DNA from: Bacteroidales bacterium
GTDB lineage: Bacteria > Bacteroidota > Bacteroidia > Bacteroidales > Paludibacteraceae
Assembly: GCA_022777485.1 (NCBI GenBank)
Contig: JALFGC010000095.1
Location: 1 to 37,956, forward strand
Direction: 5' to 3'
Length of the DNA: 37,956 nucleotides
Each line of letters starts with the position of its first letter. Within the stretch, counting starts at the first letter, position 1. Under the pieces are notes generated by a model. The model was given only the letters and a program-made list of their open reading frames with translations, did no database searches and was not told where the DNA came from. Below, one piece after another: positions 7,745 to 16,551 of the stretch. Made by a program: the position numbers and the translations under genes.

Positions 7745-10378
7745 ATGGCGTATAGTCGATATATATATATATTGTTGTTGTGCATGCTGACGGCAGGCGC
7801 TCTGCGGGCGCAGGTGGTGGCAGACTCGGTGGCAGACATAGTGGCAACGGATAGCACCGATGCGCCCCTGCCGGAGATAGAATACACCTATCAGCGCAAG
7901 ACCTACGAGATAGCGGGGATAAGCGTTACGGGAGCGGACAGTTATGAGGACTTCGTGCTCATCGGCTTTTCCGGACTGGCAGTGGGCGATAAGATAGAGG
8001 TGCCCGGGGACCAGATAACCAAGGCTATCAAACGATTTTGGAAGCAAGGCCTCTTCTCGGATGTGAAGATAAAAGCCCAAAAGATTGAGGGGCAGAAGAT
8101 ATGGTTGGAGATAGCGCTGAAGCAGCGTCCGAGGGTGTCGGAGGTGATATATAACGGACTGAAAAAGAGCGAGAAAGAAGATGTGGAGGTGAAAGTAGGT
8201 ATCCGCAACGGTAGCCAGATGACTCCCAATCTTTCCGACCACGCAAAGACCGTGATAGAGAAGTATTTTGCTGAGAAAGGTTACCACAATGCGGAAGTAC
8301 AGGTCTTGCAGCAGGCTGACCAGGACCACCCGGGCTATGTGAAAGTGGCTATCAATGTGAATAAGAAAGAGAAGACCAAAGTCGGGAAAATCTACATCAC
8401 GGGCAACGAGGCACTGACGCATAACCAAATCAACAAGGCGATGAAGAAGACGAATGATAACAATATCATCAACCTCTTCCGCACCAAGAAATTCGTCGCT
8501 GAGGAATATGAGAACGACAAGGCGGCAGTGATAGAGAAATATAACGAGATAGGCTATCGCGATGCGTACATAGTGGCAGACAGCGTAGTGCCCAACCCCG
8601 AGGACCCGACGCGCGTGGATGTGTATATGACTATCAGCGAGGGCGATAAGTACTATATCCGCAGCGTGAACTGGGTGGGCAATACGGTATATCCTTACGA
8701 GTTGCTGGACGCGACGCTGGGCGTGAAGAAAGGCGATGTATATAACCTGAAGACCATCAACGACCGCCTGCTGAATGACGATGATGCGGTGTCGAAACTT
8801 TATACCGACCAAGGTTATCTGTTCTTCAATGTGGAACCTGTGGAAGTGAATGTGGAGAACGATAGTATCGACTTCGAGATGCGTATGTACGAAGGCAAAC
8901 CCGCTACCATCAACGAAATCAATATAGTAGGTAACACGCGCGTGTACGAGCATGTAGTGCGCCGCGAGTTGTACACCAAGCCCGGGCAACTCTACTCGCA
9001 GTCGGACATCATGCGCTCCTTGCGCGAGTTGGCGCAGATGGGGCACTTCGACCAAGAGAAGTTGGTGCCGGATATTCAGCCTAATCCCGAAGAGGGGACG
9101 GTGGATATCACCTATCAGTTGGAGACCAAGTCGAGCGACCAGATAGAGTTCTCGCTGGGGTGGGGTGCAAGTGGTCTGGTAGGTAGTATCGGATTGAAAT
9201 TCACCAACTTCGCGATACAAAACTTGTTCAACAAGAAAGCCTATCGCATTGTGCCGCAGGGCGAGGGACAGACTTTCTCCATCAACGCCCGCACCAACGG
9301 TGTCTATTACACGTCGGCGAGCCTTTCGTTCTTAGAGCCGTGGTTAGGTGGAAAACGACCTAACTCGCTGAGCGTCAATGTGTTCTTTGCTTCGCAATCA
9401 GGTTATTCCAAGCGCTATCAAGAGGCGTACAACCAATTGGTGAACTCCTATTCGAGTTATTACTATGCATACGGCAACTCCGACTACTATCAGCAATTGA
9501 TGGAGACGGAAAGTGATAAAGATATCTACATGCGTACTTTCGGCGTGAGCGTGGGGTATGGTAAGCGTCTGCGCTGGCCCGATGACTACTTCACCTTCTA
9601 CGGCGACATCAGTTACCAGATGTACATGATGAAAGACTGGCCCTACCTGCTGATTTCCAATGGTACCTGCCATAACCTGTCGTTGAATCTGCAACTCTCG
9701 CGCTCCAGCATAGACAACCCTATCTATACGCGCCGCGGTTCGCAGTTCACGCTGGGACTGAAGATAACGCCGCCGTGGTCGCTCATGAACGGGAAGAACT
9801 ATGCCAATATGACCACCTCAGAGCGATACCACATGCTGGAGTACCACAAGTGGAAATTCTCGGGCAAGGTGTTTACGCCGCTTACACGCGATAGCAAGTT
9901 GGTGCTGATGACCCGCGCAGAGTTCGGTTATTTAGGGCATTACAACAAGTACGCGAAATCGCCGTTTGAATCGTTCTACATGGGCGGCGACGGTATGTCG
10001 GGCTACTCTACTTATTCCACCGACTACATCTCTATGCGCGGTTACCAGTCGGGCTCGCTCACGCCCTACGACCCGCAGACGGGACGCAACATGGGTTATG
10101 TATATAGCAAGTTCACGATGGAGTTGCGCTATCCTATCTCGCTGGAGCAGAACGCCACCATCTGGGCATTGGCGTTCATCGAGGCAGGAAACTGCTATGC
10201 AGATATCAAGGACTACAACCCGTTTGACCTAAAGCGCAGTGCCGGCGTGGGTGTGCGTATCTTCCTGCCGATGTTCGGACTGATGGGTATTGACTGGGGT
10301 TACGGCTTTGACCCGATAAACGGCTCTACCCAATACGGCGGCTCGCAGTTCCACTTCATCTTAGGACAAGAGTTGTAA
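7745..10378 (+). CDS. bamA: Outer-membrane protein assembly factor BamA
   Basis: Omp85-family insertase that folds beta barrels into the outer membrane, 877 aa. The signal peptide MAYSRYIYILLLCMLTAGALRA is followed by a short acidic linker and five POTRA-like repeats (about residues 55-470; for example YEIAGISVTGADSYEDFVL, SEVIYNGLKKSEKEDV, GKIYITGNEALTHNQI, YIRSVNWVGNTVYPYELLD, TINEINIVGNTRVYEHVV). The C-terminal barrel runs from about 480 to 877 and contains the conserved FYMGGDGMSGYSTYSTDYISMRGY region, equivalent to the substrate-contacting loop, and a DWGYGFD strand. It lies between uppS and two periplasmic chaperone genes, as expected for outer-membrane biogenesis. Confidence 0.96.
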   Translation: MAYSRYIYILLLCMLTAGALRAQVVADSVADIVATDSTDAPLPEIEYTYQRKTYEIAGISVTGADSYEDFVLIGFSGLAVGDKIEVPGDQITKAIKRFWKQGLFSDVKIKAQKIEGQKIWLEIALKQRPRVSEVIYNGLKKSEKEDVEVKVGIRNGSQMTPNLSDHAKTVIEKYFAEKGYHNAEVQVLQQADQDHPGYVKVAINVNKKEKTKVGKIYITGNEALTHNQINKAMKKTNDNNIINLFRTKKFVAEEYENDKAAVIEKYNEIGYRDAYIVADSVVPNPEDPTRVDVYMTISEGDKYYIRSVNWVGNTVYPYELLDATLGVKKGDVYNLKTINDRLLNDDDAVSKLYTDQGYLFFNVEPVEVNVENDSIDFEMRMYEGKPATINEINIVGNTRVYEHVVRRELYTKPGQLYSQSDIMRSLRELAQMGHFDQEKLVPDIQPNPEEGTVDITYQLETKSSDQIEFSLGWGASGLVGSIGLKFTNFAIQNLFNKKAYRIVPQGEGQTFSINARTNGVYYTSASLSFLEPWLGGKRPNSLSVNVFFASQSGYSKRYQEAYNQLVNSYSSYYYAYGNSDYYQQLMETESDKDIYMRTFGVSVGYGKRLRWPDDYFTFYGDISYQMYMMKDWPYLLISNGTCHNLSLNLQLSRSSIDNPIYTRRGSQFTLGLKITPPWSLMNGKNYANMTTSERYHMLEYHKWKFSGKVFTPLTRDSKLVLMTRAEFGYLGHYNKYAKSPFESFYMGGDGMSGYSTYSTDYISMRGYQSGSLTPYDPQTGRNMGYVYSKFTMELRYPISLEQNATIWALAFIEAGNCYADIKDYNPFDLKRSAGVGVRIFLPMFGLMGIDWGYGFDPINGSTQYGGSQFHFILGQEL

Positions 10379-10423
10379 GGAAGACCCCCTCTGACTCCCC
10401 CTACAAAGGGGGAGAAAAAAGAT

Positions 10424-10942
10424 ATGAAACGACTATTTATTATATTGTGTAGCGCAGTGATGGCATTGGGTTGCTATGCTGCCAAAGAGCAGTCGATAGC
10501 GTATATCGATATGCAGTATATCCTGAAGAACCTGCCGCAGTATGAGTCTGCCAATGAGCAACTGACGCTTATCTCCAAGCGTTGGCAGAAAGAGATAGAC
10601 GCGCTGTCGCAAGAGGCGCGGGTGTTGACCAGCAACTATCAAACCGAGCAAATCTTCCTCTCTGAAGAAATGCGCAAGCGTCGCGAGGAAGAGATTGTGC
10701 AGAAAGAGCAGCAGGTGCTGGAACTCAAACGCAAGTACTTCGGTAAGGACGGCGAACTATTTAAGAAACGCGAGGCACTAATAAAGCCTATTCAGGACGA
10801 TATCTATGCCGCCATACAGGAGTTGGCAAATGAGAAAAAGATTGATATTGTGCGCGATAGGTCAGCAGATCCTGCGCTGATATACATGTCCGGTAAGTTG
10901 GATATCAGCGACCAAGTGCTGGAGAAGTTGGGGGCAAAATAG
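10424..10942 (+). CDS. OmpH/Skp family periplasmic chaperone (copy 1)
   Basis: Periplasmic holdase that carries unfolded outer-membrane proteins to BamA, 172 aa. The signal peptide (MKRLFIILCSAVMALGCYA) is followed by the family opening AYIDMQYILKNLPQYESANEQL, a long charged coiled coil of about 60-130, and the return segment ELANEKKIDIVRDRSADPALIYM. It is 45 nt downstream of bamA and followed by a paralogue, the usual Bacteroidota tandem. The coiled-coil arms are characteristic, so confidence is high; which copy is the main Skp cannot be told. Confidence 0.92.
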   Translation: MKRLFIILCSAVMALGCYAAKEQSIAYIDMQYILKNLPQYESANEQLTLISKRWQKEIDALSQEARVLTSNYQTEQIFLSEEMRKRREEEIVQKEQQVLELKRKYFGKDGELFKKREALIKPIQDDIYAAIQELANEKKIDIVRDRSADPALIYMSGKLDISDQVLEKLGAK

Positions 10943-10948
10943 ATTCTT

Positions 10949-11054
10949 GGATCAAGGATATAGGACACAGGATTAAAGACTAAATAGTATTGACTCTGAA
11001 AAATCATAGATGAAGGTAATAAGTCTTTTATCTTCCATTCTTTATCTTTCATCT
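10949..11054 (+). repeat. Family B element, copy 1 (48-nt core at 10978-11025)
   Basis: GGATxAAGGAT-type arms on the left and CTTTATC/TTCATC-type arms on the right flank a 48-nt core that begins GACTAAATAGTATTGACTCT and ends GAAGGTAATAAGTC. The core is 45/48 identical to the reverse-oriented core at 29352-29399. It fills the gap between the two ompH genes. Confidence 0.85.
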
Positions 11055-11112
11055 TAACTTAGCTCTTGCTACTTGGTTCTAACTAAACATTGTAAATTAT
11101 AACTAAATACAT

Positions 11113-11604
11113 ATGAAAAAGATTATTTTAGCAATCGCGCTGGTGTTGCCGATGGCAGTAAGCGCACAGAAATTCGGGCATGTGAACACCCAAGAATTGT
11201 TCGCACAGATGCCGGAGGTGAACGCAGTACGTGCGCAGATGGATACCGTTCAGTCGCAGTATGAGAGCCAGTTGGCAATGATGCAAGAAGAGTTCCAAAA
11301 GAAAGTGCAGGACTATCAGGCCCAAGAGGCTACTATGGCAGACGCCATCAAGCAGATTCGTCAACAAGAGTTGCAGGAGATGCAACAGCGTATCCAACTC
11401 TTCTACCAAACGGCAGAGCAGGATATCCAGAAGAAGCAACAAGAGTTGCTGGCTCCCGTGCATGAGAAGATGTCGAAAGCCATCCAAGCAGTAGGACAGA
11501 AAGAGGGCTACACCTATATCTTCGATTCCGCGGTGATGGTCTATATCTCCGAAACGGCATTGGATGCTATGCCCGCTGTGAAGAAAGAATTGGGAATAAA
11601 ATAG
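11113..11604 (+). CDS. OmpH/Skp family periplasmic chaperone (copy 2)
   Basis: A 163-aa paralogue of the preceding gene with the same plan: signal peptide MKKIILAIALVLPMAVSA, opening FGHVNTQELFAQMPEVNAV, a glutamine-rich coiled coil (about 45-125), and closing YTYIFDSAVMVYIS. The coiled coil is unusually rich in Q, M and E. In many Bacteroidota murI follows this pair; here the next 470 bp hold only repeats and a small ORF, so that neighbour is missing. Confidence 0.92.
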   Translation: MKKIILAIALVLPMAVSAQKFGHVNTQELFAQMPEVNAVRAQMDTVQSQYESQLAMMQEEFQKKVQDYQAQEATMADAIKQIRQQELQEMQQRIQLFYQTAEQDIQKKQQELLAPVHEKMSKAIQAVGQKEGYTYIFDSAVMVYISETALDAMPAVKKELGIK

Positions 11605-11625
11605 GAAACAAGACCGCTCACTTAA

Positions 11626-11748
11626 GGATAAAAGACCGCTCGCTGCGCTCGCTAAAGGATAAAGGATAAAAGACTAAATAGTACAGACTCTGAAAACTCA
11701 AATACGAAGGTAATAAGTCCTTCATCCTTCATCCTTCATCCTTTATCC
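11626..11748 (+). repeat. Family B element, copy 2 (48-nt core at 11672-11719)
   Basis: Left arm with GGATAAAGGATAAAAGAC, core starting GACTAAATAGTACAGACTCT and ending GAAGGTAATAAGTC, right arm of four 7-bp TTCATCC/TTTATCC units. The left part also carries a GACCGCTCGCTGCGCTCGCT stretch. Partial right-arm copies follow at about 11767-11818. Confidence 0.85.
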
Positions 11749-11822
11749 AAAAATGGCAGACGAGTGTAATAAGTCTTTGTTCCTTTATCCTTTATCTTTC
11801 ATCCTTAATCCTTCATCCAAAA

Positions 11823-11954
11823 ATGGCAGACGGGTATTTGGAAAGCCACTATGCGGAGTATGAGAAGAAGAAAGCCGCATGGCAGAAGCGGAAGAACAAG
11901 TTTGTTCCGCGCCCTAACCCAAATAGGATAAAAGACCGCTTCGCTGAAAGATAA
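11823..11954 (+). CDS. Small ORF, 43 aa, lysine/arginine-rich
   Basis: ATG at 11823 opens MADGYLESHYAEYEKKKAAW followed by a basic stretch QKRKNKFVPRPNPN, with stop at 11952. The first 25 residues look protein-like (amphipathic, alternating acidic and basic) and the ATG has an A-rich run before it. I recall similar short MADxYLE-type peptides in other Bacteroidales but cannot verify this. The last ten residues (RIKDRFAER) are translated family B repeat. An imperfect copy of the start (AAAAATGGCAGACGAG) lies 68 bp upstream at 11751-11766, suggesting duplication together with the repeat. It could be a real small protein of unknown role or the remnant of a larger gene. Confidence 0.45.
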   Translation: MADGYLESHYAEYEKKKAAWQKRKNKFVPRPNPNRIKDRFAER

Positions 11955-12064
11955 AAGACCGCTCACTGCGTTCGCTGAAAGACTGAATTAGTTTCGACTA
12001 TGCGTACTCAGAGACGAAGGTAATAAGTCTTTCATCCTGCGTCCTTCATCCTTAATCCTTAATC
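11926..12064 (+). repeat. Family B element, copy 3 (core at 11981-12029, divergent)
   Basis: The left arm GGATAAAAGACCGCTTCGCT overlaps the 3' end of the small ORF. The 49-nt core begins GACTGAATTAG and ends in the invariant GACGAAGGTAATAAGTC, and the right arm is TTCATCC/TTAATCC units. It ends ten bases before the MFS start codon. Confidence 0.75.
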
Positions 12065-12073
12065 AAATAAAAA

Positions 12074-13456
12074 ATGGTAGAAAAATTGCAAGCCACATTG
12101 CGTGATTCGGCTGTGGCACGATGGACAGTATTAGTATTGGTGGCGTCGATGATGTTCTTTGCCTATATGTTTGTGGACATCCTCTCGCCGCTGGCGTCTC
12201 TGTTGGAGCAAACACACCATCTTGGTTGGGACCAAGGTGTATTCGGCACCTATGCAGCGGGTGAGTATCTGCTCAATGTCTTTGGTTTCTTAATCTTGGC
12301 CGGTATCATCTTGGATAAGATGGGCGTTCGGTTTACCGGACTGCTCTCTGCCTCGCTGATGGTGCTGGGTGCGGCTATCAAATATGTAGGTATCTCCGAG
12401 TGGTTCGGAGCCAATGAAATGGTATGGCTCAACTCGTGGTGGACCTCTATGCCCGGTTCGGCGAAGATGGCGATGTTCGGCTTTATGATATTCGGCTGCG
12501 GTTGCGAAATGGCGGGTACCACCGTCAGCAAGATTCTTGCAAAGTGGTTCAAAGGTAAAGAGATGGCGTTGGCAATGGGCTTGGAGATGTCGATTGCGCG
12601 TATCGGAGTCTTTGCAGCGATGTTTTTCTCGCCGCTTATCTCTGAGCATTTCGCGGTAAACGGCATGAACTCTGTCGTGGCGCCGTTCTTGTTCTCGGCA
12701 TTGCTGCTCGTTATCGGTCTGCTGAACTTCTTTGTATTCACCATCATGGATACCAAGTTCGACAAACAATTAGTGGCTATCGGTGAGGCAACGGCAGAGA
12801 AAGACCCCGAGGACGAGTTCCATTTCTCCGACTTGGGTAAGATTTTCACCTCCAAGATGTTCTGGATTATCGCGCTCTTGTGTGTGCTTTACTATAGCGC
12901 CATCTTCCCCTTCCAGCGTTTTGCGACCAACTTCCTTGAGGAGACTATCCCGGGGATGACCAATGCTGAGGCGGCAGGTCTGTTCAAGTGGTTCCCTATC
13001 TTGGCGATGATTCTCACGCCGTTCCTCGGTTCGTTCATTGACAACAAGGGCAAAGGGGCTACGATGATGATGGTCGGCGCTATCATCATGATTATCTGCC
13101 ACAGTGTGTTTGCTTTTGTGTTGCCGCACTACCCCAGCAAGACCCTTGCGCTCATCACCATCCTTGTCTTGGGCGTTAGTTTCTCACTCGTGCCGGCATC
13201 TATGTGGCCCAGCGTGCCGAAAATCATTGACGAGAAAGTGCTTGGTTCGGCATACTGCCTGATTTTCTGGGTACAGAACATCGGTCTCTGCCTTGTGCCG
13301 CTGCTGATTGGTAAACTGCGTGTGGTTACGGGCGGTTACCTTGTGCCGATGGTTGTCTTTGCGTCCTTTGGCGTGTTGGCATTCATCTTCTCGGTGGCTC
13401 TGAAGATAGAAGATAAGAAGAAAGGCTATGGATTGGAACTTCCTAACAAGAAATAA
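12074..13456 (+). CDS. MFS transporter, 12 transmembrane segments
   Basis: Inner-membrane secondary transporter of the major facilitator superfamily, 460 aa. About 12 hydrophobic segments are visible, the first at WTVLVLVASMMFFAYMFVDIL. The loop after TM2 has the DKMGVRFTG form of the MFS D-x-x-G-R/K motif, and a second DNKGKGATMM copy lies between TM8 and TM9. A charged cytoplasmic loop (TAEKDPEDEFHFSDLGKIF) separates the halves. Its end overlaps murF by 29 nt, so the two are translationally linked. The substrate is not evident; NNP/nitrate-type annotations exist for similar proteins but no specific motif supports one. Confidence 0.85.
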   Translation: MVEKLQATLRDSAVARWTVLVLVASMMFFAYMFVDILSPLASLLEQTHHLGWDQGVFGTYAAGEYLLNVFGFLILAGIILDKMGVRFTGLLSASLMVLGAAIKYVGISEWFGANEMVWLNSWWTSMPGSAKMAMFGFMIFGCGCEMAGTTVSKILAKWFKGKEMALAMGLEMSIARIGVFAAMFFSPLISEHFAVNGMNSVVAPFLFSALLLVIGLLNFFVFTIMDTKFDKQLVAIGEATAEKDPEDEFHFSDLGKIFTSKMFWIIALLCVLYYSAIFPFQRFATNFLEETIPGMTNAEAAGLFKWFPILAMILTPFLGSFIDNKGKGATMMMVGAIIMIICHSVFAFVLPHYPSKTLALITILVLGVSFSLVPASMWPSVPKIIDEKVLGSAYCLIFWVQNIGLCLVPLLIGKLRVVTGGYLVPMVVFASFGVLAFIFSVALKIEDKKKGYGLELPNKK

Positions 13457-14678
13457 GCACTCGCTCTGTGTGAGTACTGATACACGCAACCTGCCTACGG
13501 GTTGCGTGTTCTTTGCGTTGAAAGGTGAACGCTTTGATGCGAATCTCTTTGCCGCCCAAGCCTTGGAGCAAGGGGCGAGCATGGCTGTGGTATCTGACGA
13601 AGCAGTCTATCGCGACCTCTGCAAGCGCTTCGGGAAAGACAGCGCCGTGCTGCTGGATGCAGAGGCAAGTCAACGTGGCGGCATCGTCGGCTTGCAGCAG
13701 TTGGCACACGATTGGCGGCGGGAGTTAGGATTGCCCATCATCGGCATTACCGGCACCAACGGCAAGACCACCACGAAGGAACTCACCGCTGCTGTCCTGC
13801 GTACCAAGTATCGTATCCACTACACGCAGGGCAACCTGAACAACAGTATCGGTGTGCCGCTCACGCTGCTGCAACTCACGCGCGACCATGAGTTGGCTAT
13901 CGTGGAGATGGGCGCTTCCCACCCGGGCGACATACGCGAGTTGGTAGAGGTAGCAGCGCCTGACTATGGGCTTATCACCAATGTCGGCAGGGCGCACTTG
14001 CAAGGCTTCGGCTCCTTTGAGGGCGTGCAGCAGACGAAGCGCGAACTCTACGACTACCTCGTTGCCCACCGCGGTACCATCTTCCAAAATGCCGACAACC
14101 CCTACCTGCAAAGCATGCTCACTGCTGCCGCAGGGGAGACGGAGGTCGCGCTCATCCCTTACCATACCGGCACCATGCCCGATGGGACGCATCTGGTGGG
14201 CAACTACAATGCCGAGAATGTCTCTGCTGCCCGCTGCGTGGGAGCATTCTTCGGTGTCTCGGACGAGGCGGCATTGGATGCTATTCGTGCCTATATCCCC
14301 ACGAATAACCGTTCGCAGTTGGTACATAGTAGTCGAGGCAACACCATCACCGTGGACGCTTACAACGCCAATCCCACCTCTATGCAGGCGGCTATTAACG
14401 CCTTCACGGGCGACACTTATATCCTTGGTGCCATGCGCGAGTTGGGCGAGTATAGCCACTTGGAGCACCAGAACATCGTCAACATGTTGGCGGAGCGCAA
14501 AGCCCCGACCGTGTTGCTTGTAGGCGAAGAGTATGCTGAGACCACGTCTCCCTATCCTGTCTTCCCCAATGTGGACGCGCTGTGCGCCTACCTGCAAGAA
14601 CATCCGATTAGCGGTGCCGCTATCCTCCTGAAAGGTTCCCGCAGCAACCAAATGGAGCACGCCCTCCCTCTTTTGTAG
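13428..14678 (+). CDS. murF: UDP-N-acetylmuramoyl-tripeptide--D-alanyl-D-alanine ligase (MurF)
   Basis: Last cytoplasmic Mur ligase: adds D-Ala-D-Ala to the UDP-MurNAc-tripeptide using ATP. It is 416 aa, slightly shorter than the usual 430-450. The N-terminal substrate domain shows STDTRNLPTGCVFFALKGERFD, the ATP loop is GITGTNGKTTTKE (about 107-119), followed by the GNLNNSIGVPLTLL and VEMGASHPGDI motifs, and the C-terminal domain has VDAYNANPTSM and GAMRELG. The start ATG at 13428 lies inside the MFS gene. The overlap suggests coupled translation with a transporter whose substrate could be cell-wall related, which is inference only. Confidence 0.96.
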   Translation: MDWNFLTRNKHSLCVSTDTRNLPTGCVFFALKGERFDANLFAAQALEQGASMAVVSDEAVYRDLCKRFGKDSAVLLDAEASQRGGIVGLQQLAHDWRRELGLPIIGITGTNGKTTTKELTAAVLRTKYRIHYTQGNLNNSIGVPLTLLQLTRDHELAIVEMGASHPGDIRELVEVAAPDYGLITNVGRAHLQGFGSFEGVQQTKRELYDYLVAHRGTIFQNADNPYLQSMLTAAAGETEVALIPYHTGTMPDGTHLVGNYNAENVSAARCVGAFFGVSDEAALDAIRAYIPTNNRSQLVHSSRGNTITVDAYNANPTSMQAAINAFTGDTYILGAMRELGEYSHLEHQNIVNMLAERKAPTVLLVGEEYAETTSPYPVFPNVDALCAYLQEHPISGAAILLKGSRSNQMEHALPLL

Positions 14679-14747
14679 AAAAAGCGTTGATGCTCAAAAC
14701 GCCGGTTGCCAATTGCCTTTTCTCTTGCTGAGGGAAAGGGTGGGGTC

Positions 14748-16073
14748 TCACATGTTCAATAGTAGGTATTTCTTGCCGTGGCGGATACGGAGGCGGTAGT
14801 TCCCTATCCGTATGTCGTATAGGGATGTTTTGTCAGTCTCCTGCTCGGTTTGGTTAATGCCTTGCCCAAAGGGGTAACTCGTCCATTGTGCGTAGAAGGC
14901 AGCGGTATCGACTGCAAAGAGCAGGCAATGGTGTCCGAGCGTGTTGCGCAAGAAAGATATAAGCCCGCCTTTCCATACGCAATAATAATCATCGTAGCAG
15001 ATTCGTAGTGCTTGAAGCCGCGTCTCGTCGAGCGGGGTATAGAAGCAGATTGTAGAGTCGGCAGCCCGTTGGTAGTGCCACAGCACATCGCTTTGCGTCA
15101 GTCGGTTGGCAGAATAGCCGACGGGGGAATGCGTCTGCCAATGGGTAATGCGTGCGGTGCTATCTTCGTAGAAATCAATATGATACACCATTTCTTCGGT
15201 AATGGTGTACTGCCGTTCGCAGAGTCCGTCCTCGCGTGTAAGCAGGGCGACACTTTGTGTGGCGATACCCTCAATGGCGTCGTCCACGGGACCGGTGAGG
15301 CATTTGTCGGCGATAGGGAAAGCGATGGTGTAGTAGCCGGATTGGAAGTCTGTTTGTTGGATGGGGGAGAGTTCTTGCGAAAGGTAGTCGGTATAGACGG
15401 CATAGAGCCGTGTGTCGCAGGTTGGATAGTAGGTAGTGCTTGGTTGGAGCAGTGCTGGGGCTTGGTTGGCGTTGGCAATGGCGGTCTCGCTCCAACCGAC
15501 GAAGTGCCAGTGGTCAGCGTCGGTCAATGCGGGCAAGAGCACGCCGCTGCCTACCGCCTGCTCGCTCAATTCGGCATAGGTGTGGTAGCCATCGTCGATG
15601 AGCGTTACGGTATAAGGGCGGGCGACTGCCTGCTGCCATTCTATCTCGTAGCGCTCGATGTAGAGGGAGTTTTCTGTGGCGGAGACGCAGATAGCGACCT
15701 CGCCGCGTTGCACCTCCTCGGCTGGGGAGAAAGTGTGCGCAATCGGCACATACTCAGTGGAGTAGGCGCCTGCCCATTCGGAGAACGGTTGTGTGGGGAT
15801 AGTCCAGACCTGTGCACCGTCAATGGTCATTTGCAGGTTGCCGGCTCCTGAGGCTTGGTTGGACTTCATCCATAGCGTTACACGGCTTATCTCAGTGCTC
15901 TGCCATCCGCTGAGGCGGAGGGTGGCGCTGTTGCCTGCCGTGAGTTGCCCTTTCTTGTAGGTGCATTCGTAGGTCGCGGTTGCGCCCTTAGGCAGTTCGC
16001 CGCCGGAAGAGACAGTCGTCTTGCTTTCGATGACAAAACTTGCGACGGCTGCCAAAAGACAGAGGAAAGACAT
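14748..16073 (-). CDS. Secreted multidomain protein with InlB-repeat-like domain (unknown function)
   Basis: A 441-aa protein I do not recognise as a named family. It has a short signal peptide (MSFLCLLAAVASFVIES), then a beta-sandwich with ATLRLSGWQSTEISRVTLWMK (about 25-150). A module of about 155-230 (PYTVTLIDDGYHTYAELSEQ ... HFVGWSE ... TTYYPTCDTRLYAVYTD) resembles InlB B-repeat/Flg_new folds seen in Bacteroidota surface proteins. The rest (SGYYTIAFPIADKCLTG...) is beta-rich. It ends IRIGNYRLRIRHGKKYLLLNM, similar to short T9SS-type tails but not diagnostic. It lies just downstream of tRNA-Arg on the same strand, with no promoter of its own that I can see, so it may be expressed by readthrough. 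Confidence 0.6.
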   Translation of the reverse strand: MSFLCLLAAVASFVIESKTTVSSGGELPKGATATYECTYKKGQLTAGNSATLRLSGWQSTEISRVTLWMKSNQASGAGNLQMTIDGAQVWTIPTQPFSEWAGAYSTEYVPIAHTFSPAEEVQRGEVAICVSATENSLYIERYEIEWQQAVARPYTVTLIDDGYHTYAELSEQAVGSGVLLPALTDADHWHFVGWSETAIANANQAPALLQPSTTYYPTCDTRLYAVYTDYLSQELSPIQQTDFQSGYYTIAFPIADKCLTGPVDDAIEGIATQSVALLTREDGLCERQYTITEEMVYHIDFYEDSTARITHWQTHSPVGYSANRLTQSDVLWHYQRAADSTICFYTPLDETRLQALRICYDDYYCVWKGGLISFLRNTLGHHCLLFAVDTAAFYAQWTSYPFGQGINQTEQETDKTSLYDIRIGNYRLRIRHGKKYLLLNM

Positions 16074-16101
16074 AGCGCAAAGGGATTTAGCGTATGGAAA
16101 G

Positions 16102-16173
16102 TAGCCCCGTCGGGAATCGAACCCGAATCTAAGGTTTAGGAAACCCGTATTCTATCCATTGAACTACGGAGCC
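16102..16173 (-). tRNA. tRNA-Arg (CCU anticodon)
   Basis: Read on the minus strand it begins GGCTCCGTAGTTCAATGG and ends TTCGATTCCCGACGGGGCTA. The acceptor stem is GGCTCCG/CGGGGCT with wobble pairs at 1:72 and 4:69. The anticodon loop TTCCTAA reads CCU for AGG codons. The T arm is TCGGG-TTCGATT-CCCGA. Position 27:43 appears to be a C-U mismatch. CCA is not encoded, so it must be added after RNase Z trimming. Confidence 0.9.
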
Positions 16174-16235
16174 GTATTCTAATTATGAATTATGAATTAT
16201 GAATGGTAAGGTGATAGGTAGCATGTTCTCACGGT

Positions 16236-16279
16236 TATCCTACGTATATCCTACGTATATCTTACGTATATCCTACGTA
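16236..16279. repeat. 11-bp tandem array TATCCTACGTA, four units
   Basis: Units 1, 2 and 4 are TATCCTACGTA and unit 3 is TATCTTACGTA. It lies between tRNA-Arg and its promoter, so it is transcribed in the tRNA precursor leader as TACGTAGGATA. A five-unit relative with the same variant in the penultimate position is at 26455-26509. Confidence 0.9.
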
Positions 16280-16326
16280 TTCGGCCGCATACAGTCTGCT
16301 GCGTGTCTCTATCGGGAAAGCAGGTG

Positions 16327-16358
16327 CAAAAGTACTGCTTTTTTTCGAAATAAGCAAG
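16327..16358 (-). promoter_or_regulatory. Promoter of tRNA-Arg
   Basis: On the minus strand, the -33 box CTTG (16358-16355), a 20-nt spacer containing A7GCAG, and the -7 box TACTTTTG (16334-16327). It is back to back with the rpsF promoter and leaves a leader of about 145 nt before the tRNA. The 378-nt gap 16174-16551 holds only these two promoters and repeats. Confidence 0.8.
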
Positions 16359-16383
16359 AAAAATACAAAAAAAAGCAGAAAAA

Positions 16384-16415
16384 CTTGCATAATTCAAAAA
16401 AAAGCAGTACCTTTG
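16384..16415 (+). promoter_or_regulatory. Promoter of the rpsF ribosomal operon
   Basis: The -33 box CTTG (16384-16387), a 20-nt spacer ending AAAAAAAAGCAG, and the -7 box TACCTTTG (16408-16415). The leader of about 130 nt to rpsF contains a family A repeat and could hold the S6:S18 autoregulatory structure, which I could not identify with confidence. Confidence 0.85.
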
Positions 16416-16447
16416 CACGCTTTTTCGGCGGTACTGCGCCCGCGTAT

Positions 16448-16479
16448 TCTAATTAAGAATTAAGAATTATGAATTATGA
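16448..16479. repeat. Family A 7-bp repeat in the rpsF leader
   Basis: TCTAATTAAGAATTAAGAAT followed by TATGAATTATGA, then GGGCG as in other family A copies. A shorter TAATTATGAATTATGAATTA copy lies at 16180-16203, near the tRNA-Arg 5' end. Confidence 0.75.
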
Positions 16480-16551
16480 GGGCGTGTGTGAGTGCGGAAG
16501 AGCATTGTTATTCCTTATAATTATTAACAACAAAATTCATTAACAAACATT

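Noticed and set aside
7712..9220. 502-codon open frame on the minus strand
   Set aside because: It is antisense to bamA, whose POTRA and barrel motifs are clear; the minus frame reads as low-complexity His/Leu/Val-rich sequence.
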